Source: Oenococcus kitaharae DSM 17330 (GTDB taxonomy: Bacteria > Bacillota > Bacilli > Lactobacillales > Lactobacillaceae). Taken from it: DNA of 64,000 bases. The translations under genes were made by a program, and so were the position numbers. The stretch is taken from assembly GCF_000241055.1 (NCBI RefSeq), contig NZ_CM001398.1:1002387-1066386 (forward strand), written 5' to 3'. Every line of letters starts with the position of its first letter. The stretch's first letter is position 1. The notes beneath the pieces are model-generated. The model saw only the letters and a program-made list of their open reading frames with translations. It was not told the DNA's origin and did no database searches. Of this stretch, positions 53,434 through 63,406 are shown one piece after another.

Positions 53434-55161
53434 ATGACTGAAACAGAAAAATTAAGCGGCATTGCCGCATCAGATGGTGTTGGGATTGCTAAAAGTTATT
53501 TGTTGGTTGATCCGGATTTAGCTTTTCCCTACAATCAGACAATCACCGATGTAGATGCCGAACAAGCGCGTTTGGACCGAGCACTGGACGCTTCTAAAAG
53601 TGATCTGGAAAAGATCAAAAACAAGGCGGAGGAGACTTTGGGCAAAGAAGAAGCCGAGGTTTTTGAGGCACATATTACGATGCTTTCCGATCCTGAACTG
53701 GTTTCTGCAATTAAAGGGCAGATTAATGATAAAAAAATCAATGCTGAATCTGCTTTGAAAAATGTGACTGATAATTACATCGCGACATTTGAGGCTATGA
53801 CTGATAATGCTTATATGCAGGAACGAGCAGCTGATGTCCGAGATATTGCAAAAAGGGTGACGAGCCACCTTTTGGGCGTCGAGTTACCAAATCCGGCTTT
53901 GATTGATGACGATGTCATTGTTGTCGCACACGATCTAACGCCTTCTGATACCGCTCAGCTTGATCCAAAATTCGTTAAAGGCATCGTAACTGACCTTGGC
54001 GGCAGGACAGCTCATGCCTCGATCATGGCACGATCTTTGGAGATTCCAGCTGTCGTTGGTACTGGAAACGCAATTGCTGAAATCGCAAATCATATTAATC
54101 TCATTGTTGATGGTGATGCTGGCCAGGTCTTAATCTCTCCCAATGAAGATGAAGAAGTCGCTTACGCAAAAAAAGTCGGTGAATATTTTGCTAGAAAACG
54201 TGAGCAGGCACAACTCCGCGACGAGAGAACTGCTTCGGCCGATGGTGTCCATTTTGATATTTCGGCTAATATCGGTTCCCCTAAGGACCTGGATGCAGTT
54301 GTTGCGAGTGGTGCTGAAGGTATTGGTTTATTTCGAACAGAATTCTTGTTTATTGATTCAGACCATCTTCCAACAGAGGACGAACAATTTGAGTCTTATA
54401 AGGCTGCACTGCAGGCTTTGAAAGGCAAGCCTGTAACTGTTCGGACGATGGACATCGGCGGTGATAAACAATTGAGCTACTGGAAACTGCCGAAGGAAGC
54501 TAACCCATTTCTAGGTTATCGTGCTATTCGAATTTCCCTGAAACAAGATAATATTTTTCGGACGCAATTGAGAGCTCTGCTGAGGGCTTCTGTTTATGGG
54601 GATTTATGGATCATGTTCCCAATGATTGCAACTCTTCAAGAATTCCGTGCTGCAAAGAAGATATATGAAGAAGAACGGTCAAAGCTGATTGAAGCAGGTA
54701 CAAAAATTTCGGACCACATCAAATTAGGCATTATGGTCGAGATCCCAGCTTCGGCTGTGTTGGCTGATAAATTTGCTAAAGAAGTTGATTTCTTCTCGAT
54801 TGGTACGAATGATTTGATTCAGTATACGATGGCTGCTGACCGGGGCAATGATAGTGTATCTTATTTGTATCAACCCTATAATCCGTCTATTTTGCGGCTA
54901 GTTCACAATGTGATTGATGCAGCGCATCATGAAGGGAAATTCGTTGCCATGTGCGGTGAGATGGCTGGTGACCCTATCGCGGTACCGATCTTAGCTGGAT
55001 TAGGCCTCGATGAATTTTCCATGTCCGCTTCATCCGTCCTGCCGACTCGGTCATTGATCAAACATTTGAAGGTTTCCGATTTAAAGACACTTGCAAAGTC
55101 AGCTTTAGATCAAGATAGTAATCAGCAGGTCATTGATTTAGTCAAAGCTTCAACAAAATAA
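53434..55161 (+). CDS. ptsI: phosphoenolpyruvate-protein phosphotransferase (PTS enzyme I)
   Basis: Enzyme I (575 aa) takes phosphate from PEP and passes it to HPr. The active-site His is in [21 protein letters not shown] (about residues 185-205). The C-terminal PEP-binding barrel has [50 protein letters not shown] and the Cys of [13 protein letters not shown] 53434 follows GGGGGT; the TTG at 53422 overlaps that site. It is separated from ptsH by nagB and the phosphatase gene, so the normal ptsHI operon is split. Confidence 0.97.
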   Translation: MTETEKLSGIAASDGVGIAKSYLLVDPDLAFPYNQTITDVDAEQARLDRALDASKSDLEKIKNKAEETLGKEEAEVFEAHITMLSDPELVSAIKGQINDKKINAESALKNVTDNYIATFEAMTDNAYMQERAADVRDIAKRVTSHLLGVELPNPALIDDDVIVVAHDLTPSDTAQLDPKFVKGIVTDLGGRTAHASIMARSLEIPAVVGTGNAIAEIANHINLIVDGDAGQVLISPNEDEEVAYAKKVGEYFARKREQAQLRDERTASADGVHFDISANIGSPKDLDAVVASGAEGIGLFRTEFLFIDSDHLPTEDEQFESYKAALQALKGKPVTVRTMDIGGDKQLSYWKLPKEANPFLGYRAIRISLKQDNIFRTQLRALLRASVYGDLWIMFPMIATLQEFRAAKKIYEEERSKLIEAGTKISDHIKLGIMVEIPASAVLADKFAKEVDFFSIGTNDLIQYTMAADRGNDSVSYLYQPYNPSILRLVHNVIDAAHHEGKFVAMCGEMAGDPIAVPILAGLGLDEFSMSASSVLPTRSLIKHLKVSDLKTLAKSALDQDSNQQVIDLVKASTK

Positions 55162-55169
55162 TTTTCCTT

Positions 55170-55193
55170 AAAAAGGCCGTTAGGTCTTTTTTT
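55170..55193 (+). terminator. intrinsic terminator of ptsI
   Basis: AAAAAGGCC (55170-55178) pairs with GGTCTTTTT (55183-55191), one G-U pair included, around GTTA, and continues into U residues. Confidence 0.78.
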
Positions 55194-55203
55194 GTCATAC
55201 CAG

Positions 55204-55209
55204 TATAAT
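55204..55209 (+). promoter_or_regulatory. -10 box of the first glycosyltransferase gene, probably leaderless
   Basis: A perfect TATAAT lies exactly six bases before the ATG at 55216, so the transcript start should coincide with the start codon. There is no Shine-Dalgarno. The -35 (TAGGTC, 17 bp upstream) is poor and lies in the ptsI terminator. Confidence 0.55.
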
Positions 55210-55215
55210 GTAGAC

Positions 55216-56511
55216 ATGAATATAGGACTTTTTACCGATACTTATTTTCCTCAGGTGTCCGGTGTTAGTACCAGCACGCAGATTTTAGCCCAGCAGCTGG
55301 AAGCTCAAGGCAACAACGTGTACATCTTTACTACCACCGACCCTAAGGTGAAGAGATCTCAATATGGCCGGGGTCCGGAAAAAAATATTTACCGTTTTTC
55401 ATCCATCCCATATACAGGTTTTAAAGATCGCCGAATTACTTTTCGGGGGTTTTTTGAAGCGATTGAAATTGCCAGAACGCTCCGCTTGGACATTGTCCAC
55501 ACACAAACGGAATTCAGTCTTGGCTTGATGGGTAGAATTACGGCTCGGGAATTAAAGATTCCGCTTGTGCATACTTACCATACAATGTACCAAGATTATA
55601 CACATTATGTTATGAATGGCCGTCTCATCAAAGCTGGCGGTGTTGAGGTCATTATTCGAGCATTTCTTAAATCTGTTAATGGCGTGATTGCGCCCAGCCA
55701 GCGAGTTTATGATACCTTACGCGGATATGGTGTTTCAGCCCCAATGCCGATCATTCCGACTGGCGTCAGTTTCCCTAAAAACCAACTGGATCGTTCGGCT
55801 GAATTGCGCAAAGAACTTGGCATTCGGCCCAAACAGCCGGTCATCTTGTCCTTGGGCCGAGTTGCTTTTGAAAAAAATTTAGAGGAACTCATCAATATAT
55901 TGCCAGATGTTATTGACCGTTTTCATAATGTTATTTTGGTTGTTGCAGGGGATGGACCCGCTCGTGAAGAACTGACAGAACACGCTAGGGCACTTGGGCT
56001 TGCTAAACATGTGAAGTTTGTCGGCATGGTTGAACACAAAAATGTCTATTCGTATTATCGAATGGCTGATGTTTTTGCAAGTCCCTCAACTTCCGAATCG
56101 CAAGGTTTAACCTTTATCGAAGCGGTTAATGCTAACCGACCTTTTGTTGCGATGCCGAATCTTTATCTACAGCAGATTACAAAATCCAAGATGATCGGCA
56201 CAATTGTTGAAAATAACGAGGAAATGGCTCAGGCAATTGAATATTATTTAGCAGACGCCAAAAATAAAAATAAGGATCACGACTGTCAAGAAGTATTGCG
56301 AGAAGTTGGAGCTGAAAAATTCGGCGAGGATGTTTTACGTTTTTACACACAGATAATCGCTGAATACCGGCCGCCGCACGCTAAGGATACAGATGAGCCG
56401 ACTGATGATGAGATAGGTTATGCCCGCCAATTATTGGGGCGTTTGCCTTTGCCTAAAGTGGCGAAACGCAGAATTTTGAAGGGCAAAAAAGAAGTCGACA
56501 GCAATAAATAG
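55216..56511 (+). CDS. glycolipid glycosyltransferase, 1,2-diacylglycerol 3-glucosyltransferase type (GT4)
   Basis: This 431-aa GT-B enzyme has an N-terminal acceptor domain starting MNIGLFTDTYFPQVSGVSTS, the signature of glucosyl-diacylglycerol synthases such as the streptococcal alMGS. The donor-binding half shows ILSLGRVAFEKN and the E-x7-E motif SESQGLTFIE (about residues 295-304). It probably glucosylates diacylglycerol on the cytoplasmic face to make the lipoteichoic-acid anchor. The frame opens at 55192, but ATG 55216 is the family start and lies behind TATAAT. A second glycosyltransferase follows 13 nt later. Confidence 0.85.
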   Translation: MNIGLFTDTYFPQVSGVSTSTQILAQQLEAQGNNVYIFTTTDPKVKRSQYGRGPEKNIYRFSSIPYTGFKDRRITFRGFFEAIEIARTLRLDIVHTQTEFSLGLMGRITARELKIPLVHTYHTMYQDYTHYVMNGRLIKAGGVEVIIRAFLKSVNGVIAPSQRVYDTLRGYGVSAPMPIIPTGVSFPKNQLDRSAELRKELGIRPKQPVILSLGRVAFEKNLEELINILPDVIDRFHNVILVVAGDGPAREELTEHARALGLAKHVKFVGMVEHKNVYSYYRMADVFASPSTSESQGLTFIEAVNANRPFVAMPNLYLQQITKSKMIGTIVENNEEMAQAIEYYLADAKNKNKDHDCQEVLREVGAEKFGEDVLRFYTQIIAEYRPPHAKDTDEPTDDEIGYARQLLGRLPLPKVAKRRILKGKKEVDSNK

Positions 56512-56517
56512 TAGAAT
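56512..56517 (+). promoter_or_regulatory. -10-like box before the second glycosyltransferase gene
   Basis: TAGAAT ends seven bases before the ATG at 56525, in the 13-nt gap and the end of the preceding gene. No -35 or Shine-Dalgarno is seen. It could drive a second leaderless transcript, or the gene may simply be coupled to the upstream one. Confidence 0.3.
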
Positions 56518-56524
56518 TAACAGA

Positions 56525-57556
56525 ATGAAAGTTTTGCAGTATTTTGAAAACCCGGGACTGATTAGCCGGTCTGGTATCGGACACGCTCAGAGATTGCAGC
56601 AAGAGGAGCTGTCATATACAGACGTTGTTCTCGACACAAACCCTTTTTCCAAGGATTATGATTTAATTGATGTTAATACTTATGGGCCGAAATCGGCAGC
56701 AATGGTTGCAAAAGCGCGTTTGCAGAGCAAGACAATTGTTTATCATGCTCATTCAACCTATGAAGATTTTCGAAATTCCTTTATCGGCTCTAATTTAATT
56801 GCTAAACCTTTTAAAAGATATTTAGTCAACGCTTATAAACAGGCTGATCTGATTATTACGCCTACGCCTTACGCCGAATCTCTTTTACGGGGATACGGCC
56901 TGACACAACCGATTATTCCTATATCAAACGGCGTCAGAGTCGCTTCCTACCGAAAGAACCAAGCTAAAATTACTAAATTCCGTCAATTTTTAAACTTGGG
57001 GCCTGAAGACAAGCGCAAAATTATTATCTCAGTTGGTCTCTATTTTGAGAGAAAAGGGATTGCGGATTTTGTTGAGTTAGCCAGACGGAATCCTGATTAT
57101 TTATTTGTTTGGTTTGGTTACACGGATTTACGCATTATTCCCAAAAAAATTCGTAATATTATTCGAACTGATCACCCAGCAAACTGTCTTTTCGCTGGAT
57201 ATATCACCGGTGATGTTCTCCAAGGTGCATATTCAGGTGCGGATTTATTCTTATATCCAAGTTTTGAGGAGACTGAGGGTATTGTTGTTCTAGAAGCACT
57301 GGCGAGTTCACAAAAAGTATTGGTTAGAGATATTCCTGTATATGCTGATTGGTTGAAAGACGGTGTCAATTGTTACAAGGCGAAGAACCTGGATGATTTT
57401 GACGATAAATTGCATCAAATTTTATCCAACCAGGTAAAAGACGTTTCTAAAGCAGGTCACCGTGTCGCATTGGCGCGTGATATCAGTAAGATCGGGCAAG
57501 AGTTGAAAAATGCGTACGAACGGGCTTTATCACTACCTAGCAAGGAGAGCAAATGA
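56525..57556 (+). CDS. second glycolipid glycosyltransferase (CpoA-like, GT4)
   Basis: This 343-aa GT-B enzyme resembles the glycosyltransferases that add a second sugar to monoglucosyl-diacylglycerol, such as streptococcal CpoA. Landmarks are MKVLQYFENPGLISRSGIGHA, YHAHSTYEDFRNSF, ISNGVRVASYRKN, ISVGLYFERKGI and the E-x7-E motif FEETEGIVVLEAL. It should work with the upstream enzyme to build the diglycosyl anchor lipid. The added sugar (glucose or galactose) cannot be told. No Shine-Dalgarno is visible. It overlaps the next gene by 4 nt. Confidence 0.83.
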   Translation: MKVLQYFENPGLISRSGIGHAQRLQQEELSYTDVVLDTNPFSKDYDLIDVNTYGPKSAAMVAKARLQSKTIVYHAHSTYEDFRNSFIGSNLIAKPFKRYLVNAYKQADLIITPTPYAESLLRGYGLTQPIIPISNGVRVASYRKNQAKITKFRQFLNLGPEDKRKIIISVGLYFERKGIADFVELARRNPDYLFVWFGYTDLRIIPKKIRNIIRTDHPANCLFAGYITGDVLQGAYSGADLFLYPSFEETEGIVVLEALASSQKVLVRDIPVYADWLKDGVNCYKAKNLDDFDDKLHQILSNQVKDVSKAGHRVALARDISKIGQELKNAYERALSLPSKESK

Positions 57557-58581
57557 CAACGAGACAACGAATTTTTTGGATTTTATTTACTCTTTTTATC
57601 GGTGCAGTTGTTTTTATTTATAGTTTTCACCAAGTTAATTTAAAACAATTTTGTCAGCAAATTTCCAAAACAAATTACGGTTGGCTGCTCTTTGCTTTTG
57701 TATTAGTCATTTTCTATTACTTGACTATGGCTTGGATCCTAAAAGTTTTAATTGCTCCTCATAAGGCCAGCCTGTGGGGAATTGTGCGTACACCGTGGAT
57801 GGAACAATTCGGTAATGGTATTACACCTTTTTCTATTGGTGGCCAGCCAATGCAGATCTTGGGGCTGCGCCAAGCCGGCATCTCGGTTGGGGAAGGAACC
57901 TCTGTTTCATTGATGAAGTTTGTGATTTATCAAGGGATGATTGTGGTAGCTTTCTTGATTTGCTTGCTTTTTGGCTATCAGTACGTTGCTAATCATATGT
58001 TGTCAATGACAAGCCTGGTTATTTTTGGTGTCGCAATCCATGTATTGGTTCTTTTAGGCCTCATTTTTATTATGTTTTTTCCACCAATAACAGAAAAAAT
58101 AGCCAATCTCGTATTAGCACCTTTTCACTGGTTCCTTTCCGAAAAACAAACAGCTGGTATTGCAAAGAAACTAGACCAGCGAATTCTGGAATTTCATGTC
58201 GTATCTAACAAGCTGGCTAAAAACCCAAAGAAATTGATTGCTGCTTCGTTACTGACTTTGCTGCAGCTTTTTATATATTACGCAATCCCTTATTTCATTT
58301 TATTAGCCGTTGGTGCCCATAATGCTGATTTTATTTTCATTGTGGCACTTAATGTTATCCTAACCTTGGCGATATCGATTTTTCCGGTTCCAGGTGGTAG
58401 CGGTGGAGCTGAAATTGGCTTCTCATTACTGTTCTCGAGTTTTCTGGCCAACCATACAGTCACGATTTTTGCGATGCTGATTTGGCGAATTCTGACCTAC
58501 TATTTCGGTATTTTTGCTGGACTGATAGCGTATAATTTAGTACCGAGTCATTACGATGGAAAAAATAATGTCAAAAACTGA
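57553..58581 (+). CDS. UPF0104 / lysylphosphatidylglycerol-synthase-like membrane protein (flippase-type)
   Basis: This 342-aa protein has about eight membrane segments and belongs to the family of MprF N-terminal flippase domains and YbhN (pattern EQFGNGITPFSIGGQPMQI, about residues 76-95; VPGGSGGAEIGFS, about 278-290). It lacks the cytoplasmic lysyl-transferase domain of MprF. Its place between glycolipid synthases and ltaS suggests that it moves a lipid, perhaps the glycolipid anchor, across the membrane; that is inference. It overlaps the upstream gene by 4 nt, and AAGGAGAGC precedes the ATG. Confidence 0.8.
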   Translation: MTTRQRIFWILFTLFIGAVVFIYSFHQVNLKQFCQQISKTNYGWLLFAFVLVIFYYLTMAWILKVLIAPHKASLWGIVRTPWMEQFGNGITPFSIGGQPMQILGLRQAGISVGEGTSVSLMKFVIYQGMIVVAFLICLLFGYQYVANHMLSMTSLVIFGVAIHVLVLLGLIFIMFFPPITEKIANLVLAPFHWFLSEKQTAGIAKKLDQRILEFHVVSNKLAKNPKKLIAASLLTLLQLFIYYAIPYFILLAVGAHNADFIFIVALNVILTLAISIFPVPGGSGGAEIGFSLLFSSFLANHTVTIFAMLIWRILTYYFGIFAGLIAYNLVPSHYDGKNNVKN

Positions 58582-58822
58582 ATCCGAAATTCTACCAATT
58601 ATCAGCCGTTTAGAAGCAATGGTTAAGGACGAAAGCAAACGTATCCAGGTTCGAAATTTTGACTTATACGGACTAAACTTGGCGCGAGTAACTTTTGATC
58701 ACGAGACTCGAATATTTACTTTGAAGGAGTTTCGCGGTAATCAACTTTTTGAATTTGATAATATTGATTTAGCTGCAATTGATATTTATGAGACACTTCG
58801 TGATTTGAAATTAACTTTTTAA
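58568..58822 (+). CDS. ykuJ: YkuJ-like (DUF1797) protein
   Basis: This 84-aa soluble protein resembles B. subtilis YkuJ (QVRNFDLYGLNLARVTFDHE, FEFDNIDLAAIDIYETLRDL). Its function is unknown. ATG 58568 is preferred (GGAAA 7 nt upstream); ATG 58556, still inside the previous gene, is the alternative. The last base of its stop TAA is the first base of the ltaS ATG, so translation of the two is coupled. Confidence 0.75.
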   Translation: MSKTESEILPIISRLEAMVKDESKRIQVRNFDLYGLNLARVTFDHETRIFTLKEFRGNQLFEFDNIDLAAIDIYETLRDLKLTF

Positions 58823-61056
58823 TGATTAGACAGTTACTGATTAAAACTAAATATTTTTTTTCTAAGCGCCAAATTAGGCCATTAGTTGCCTTTTTTTTGA
58901 TCAATCTTTTTTTTATTGAACTCAAGACTGTGATTGAGTATTTTATTAGTTTCAACTTAGGCATCACAGGTACGATGCAACTATTGATTGCTTTGCTTAA
59001 CCCGCTCCCGACCGCAATTATTCTGCTCAGCCTGGCTTTATATTTTCGTGGTTATCTTGCCTATTGGATTATGATCGTCATGAATTTCATTCAGACGATT
59101 TGGCTGTTTGCCAATATGCTGTATTACCGGGAATTCAGCGATTTTCTTTCGTTGTCAATCATGTCATCTGGGTCATCGGTTGGCGAAAATTTAAGTAAAT
59201 CCATTGCAGGGATTGTCCATCTTAGTGATTTCTTGGTTTTCTTAGATATTTTGGTATTAATTCTACTGCTTCTTTTTCGCCAGATCACCTCTGACAAAAA
59301 AGGTTTACGCAGACGGTTTGCCGTTTTAACTTCGACACTTGGTTTGGTTTTGGTGTTTTTGGTTTTTGGTCTCGCCAGTGCCAATCGATCAGGCCTTCTG
59401 ACACGTTCTTTTGACAATAATTATATTGTGAAGTATTTGGGCTTGAATGAGTATGCAGCGTTTAATGCTGTTCAGACTCATAACCAGGCAGTTAGCAGGG
59501 ATAAAGCTAACGCATCAGAACTAAAACCGATTGCCAAATGGATTCAAAAACATCGAGCACCAGTCAATGTTAAATATTTTGGCATTGATAAGGGCCGTAA
59601 TGTCATTGTTTTCCATCTTGAATCTTTCCAGCAGTTTTTAATTGACTATCGTGTGAATGGCCGGGAAGTAACACCTAATTTGAATAAATTTTTTCATGAT
59701 CAGCACACACTTTCGTTTGATAATTTTTATAATCAGGTCGGTCAAGGGAAGACTTCCGACGCTGAAACGATGCTTGACAATTCGCTCTTTGGCTTGCCCT
59801 CAGGCTCAGCTATGGTGAAGTACGGCACTAGCAATGTCTTTCAAGCAGCACCAGCGATTTTAAATCAAATGGGTTATACAACGGCAGCTTTTCATGGCGA
59901 TGTACCGACCTTTTGGAATCGAAATAATACATATAAATCTTGGGGATACAATTATTTTTTCAGTAAGCAATTTTACCCGCAATCGACGAAATCTCAGAAT
60001 AACGTTGGATACGGCATGCTGGATAAAATATTTTTACGCGATTCAGCTAGGTATATTCAACAGCTGCCACAACCTTTCTATGCAAAGATCATTACAGTTA
60101 CTAATCATTATCCTTATGAGACCAATAAAGAAATTGCCAGCCAATTTCCTGCAACAACTACAGGAGACAGGACTGTAGACCATTATGTACAAACGGCTCA
60201 TTATCTAGACTCTGCTTTTGGCGAATTTATGAATTGGATGAAGGCAACGGGTTTATACAATAATAGTCTCATTTATGTGTATGGGGACCACTATGGCATC
60301 TCAGAAAACCATCAGCCCGCTATTGGACAGCTTCTTCAAAAAGATCGGATTACAAATTACGATCTAGCACAGTTCCAAAAGGTTCCCTTTATGATTCATG
60401 CTAACAATTTAGCTGGCGGGATCAATCACACGTATGGCGGTGAAATTGATGTATTGCCTACATTATTTGATCTCCTCGGTGTTCCAAATGATGGCACCAT
60501 TCAATTCGGGGATGACCTGTTGTCTGACCAAAATCGGCAAATTGTCAGTTTTAGAAACGGTGATTTCGTCACTCCAACAATTATTAAGATGAATGGCAGC
60601 TATTGGCAGACCGATAATGGGCGAGCTATTAGTTACAAGAACGCATCGAAAAAAACCAAACGCTTCATTGACCAGACTCAAAATTTTGTAGACCAGCAGT
60701 TGGCATATTCTGATCAAGTCGTTTCTGGTGACTTATTACGTTTCGACAAGCGCAATAATTTCAAAAAAGTTGATAAAAAAAACTATGACTATACGCTTGG
60801 GCCTAGTTTAGCATCCTTAAAACAAGCACAGATCAGCAATCCCAGTTCATTACGTACTAAAAATGGCGGAAAATCGCTTTTGAAATTATATAAGAGTTCA
60901 GAAGTGATGCTTTGGTCTCCTTCCAAAATCAAGAAATATCTTCAAAGATTAGCAGCAGAAAAAACGGCATCGCAGGGAAGCAACGCCGATAGCAGTTCTT
61001 CAGCTTCAGTTCAGCCTGCCTCATCCAGCAGCAGTTCCTCTGCCCCTACCAAATAA
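58822..61056 (+). CDS. ltaS: lipoteichoic acid synthase (LtaS family sulfatase fold)
   Basis: This 744-aa enzyme polymerises glycerol phosphate from phosphatidylglycerol onto the glycolipid anchor. It has five N-terminal membrane helices (about residues 20-195) and an extracytoplasmic sulfatase-fold domain. That domain has HLESFQQF (metal Glu), the catalytic Thr in VGQGKTSDAETM (about 310), FHGDVPTFWNR and YVYGDHYGIS (metal Asp-His). The C-terminal 35 residues are Ser/Ala-rich (SSSSASVQPASSSSSSSAP). The start ATG 58822 overlaps the ykuJ stop. It closes a five-gene glycolipid/LTA locus and is followed by a terminator. Confidence 0.93.
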   Translation: MIRQLLIKTKYFFSKRQIRPLVAFFLINLFFIELKTVIEYFISFNLGITGTMQLLIALLNPLPTAIILLSLALYFRGYLAYWIMIVMNFIQTIWLFANMLYYREFSDFLSLSIMSSGSSVGENLSKSIAGIVHLSDFLVFLDILVLILLLLFRQITSDKKGLRRRFAVLTSTLGLVLVFLVFGLASANRSGLLTRSFDNNYIVKYLGLNEYAAFNAVQTHNQAVSRDKANASELKPIAKWIQKHRAPVNVKYFGIDKGRNVIVFHLESFQQFLIDYRVNGREVTPNLNKFFHDQHTLSFDNFYNQVGQGKTSDAETMLDNSLFGLPSGSAMVKYGTSNVFQAAPAILNQMGYTTAAFHGDVPTFWNRNNTYKSWGYNYFFSKQFYPQSTKSQNNVGYGMLDKIFLRDSARYIQQLPQPFYAKIITVTNHYPYETNKEIASQFPATTTGDRTVDHYVQTAHYLDSAFGEFMNWMKATGLYNNSLIYVYGDHYGISENHQPAIGQLLQKDRITNYDLAQFQKVPFMIHANNLAGGINHTYGGEIDVLPTLFDLLGVPNDGTIQFGDDLLSDQNRQIVSFRNGDFVTPTIIKMNGSYWQTDNGRAISYKNASKKTKRFIDQTQNFVDQQLAYSDQVVSGDLLRFDKRNNFKKVDKKNYDYTLGPSLASLKQAQISNPSSLRTKNGGKSLLKLYKSSEVMLWSPSKIKKYLQRLAAEKTASQGSNADSSSSASVQPASSSSSSSAPTK

Positions 61057-61069
61057 CACCCTTTCTATC

Positions 61070-61111
61070 CCCGTTTTTCAGCCTTTTGACTCGCTGAAAA
61101 GCGGGTTTTTT
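61070..61111 (+). terminator. intrinsic terminator after ltaS
   Basis: CCCGTTTTTCAG (61070-61081) pairs with CTGAAAAGCGGG (61094-61105), with one G-U pair, around a 12-nt loop and is followed by TTTTTT. It protects the rRNA operon from read-through. Confidence 0.9.
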
Positions 61112-61130
61112 ATTTTTTTGAAGAATTCCC

Positions 61131-61159
61131 TTGACCTTCGCGTGCAGGGGTTGTAAGAT
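61131..61159 (+). promoter_or_regulatory. rRNA operon promoter P1
   Basis: TTGACC (61131-61136), a 17-bp spacer and TAAGAT (61154-61159). It lies about 300 bp before the 16S gene, in the 400-bp gene-free stretch after ltaS. Confidence 0.7.
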
Positions 61160-61224
61160 ATTTAAGTCAGCTCGGGAGTGAGCGTTTGGCTGCTTGAAAC
61201 GATCAAGATTGATTGAAAAAAAGC

Positions 61225-61253
61225 TTGACATTCGTTTGATTCTCTGGCATGAT
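61225..61253 (+). promoter_or_regulatory. rRNA operon promoter P2
   Basis: A perfect TTGACA (61225-61230), 17 bp, CATGAT (61248-61253) with an extended TGG in front. A run of A residues just upstream (about 61216-61222) resembles an UP element. Confidence 0.7.
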
Positions 61254-61280
61254 ATAAAAGTTGCTTTTGTAAGTGACGCA

Positions 61281-61317
61281 GCACTTTGAAAACTGAACAG
61301 AACAAAGACAAACAAAT
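61281..61317 (+). promoter_or_regulatory. rRNA leader: boxA-like site and 16S processing stem, 5' half
   Basis: GCACTTTGAAAACT (61281-61294) resembles the Firmicute rRNA boxA. TGAAAAC...GAACAGAAC (61287-61303) and CAAACAAAT (61309-61317) are complementary to 63079-63095 and 63069-63077 beyond the 16S 3' end. Together they form the long RNase III-type stem that brackets 16S rRNA. Confidence 0.75.
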
Positions 61318-61460
61318 TGTGTAGGGTTTTGTTCTTACTATGTAAGAACAAACAAAATTAATTAATTTGCGAAGTCAATTCGTAAGTAACAACAATAAAT
61401 TATTTAACGTTTGGTAAAACAAACAGTCAGTAATTCATGTGAACGCTAAGTTCAAACTTT

Positions 61461-63035
<1,575 letters not shown>

Positions 63036-63068
63036 ATCGGAAACTACACTGATTTAGATATCAGATTT

Positions 63069-63095
63069 ATTTGTTTGAGTTCTGTTCGGTTTTCA
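63069..63095 (+). other. 16S processing stem, 3' half
   Basis: ATTTGTTTG (63069-63077) and GTTCTGTTC plus GTTTTCA (63079-63095) are the complement of the leader segments at 61309-61317 and 61287-61303, allowing one G-U pair. This is the predicted double-stranded cleavage site for release of pre-16S. Confidence 0.75.
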
Positions 63096-63121
63096 GAGCG
63101 CCGCCCTGAAACTAAGCAACT

Positions 63122-63194
63122 GGGGAATTAGCTCAGCTGGGAGAGCACCTGCTTTGCAAGCAGGGGGTCATCGGTTCGAACCCGATATTCTCCA
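63122..63194 (+). tRNA. tRNA-Ala (anticodon TGC)
   Basis: A 73-nt cloverleaf in the 16S-23S spacer. Acceptor GGGGAAT pairs with ATTCTCC and includes the G3:U70 pair that identifies tRNA-Ala (63124 with 63191). The D arm is GCTC-AGCTGGGA-GAGC, the anticodon loop TTTGCAA gives anticodon TGC, and the T loop is GGTTCGAACCC. The CCA end is not encoded. Confidence 0.97.
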
Positions 63195-63262
63195 TTGGCG
63201 GCTTTAGCCGTCAATTGTACATTGATAACTGAATAGTAATTTAATTTCTTGTTAATTAAAAT

Positions 63263-63290
63263 CCTCGTGTCTATCGACATCGACACGAGG
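63263..63290 (+). repeat. inverted repeat in the 16S-23S spacer
   Basis: CCTCGTGTC (63263-63271) and GACACGAGG (63282-63290) form a perfect 9-bp stem with a 10-nt loop. No U tract follows, so it is more likely a structural or processing hairpin than a terminator. The sequence just upstream (about 63214-63240) resembles a second boxA region. Confidence 0.6.
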
Positions 63291-63406
63291 TAAATTGAAC
63301 CGAGAAATTCACTTCGATAAAAATGTCATTTTTAAAATGACCGCTAATAAAATCTGGAGACAGATCTCATAATTTTTATTGGTTAATCGCGAATCGAAAG
63401 ATTCCA

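Noticed and set aside
63263..63290. Terminator between tRNA-Ala and 23S rRNA
   Set aside because: No U tract follows the stem, and 23S must be transcribed through it.
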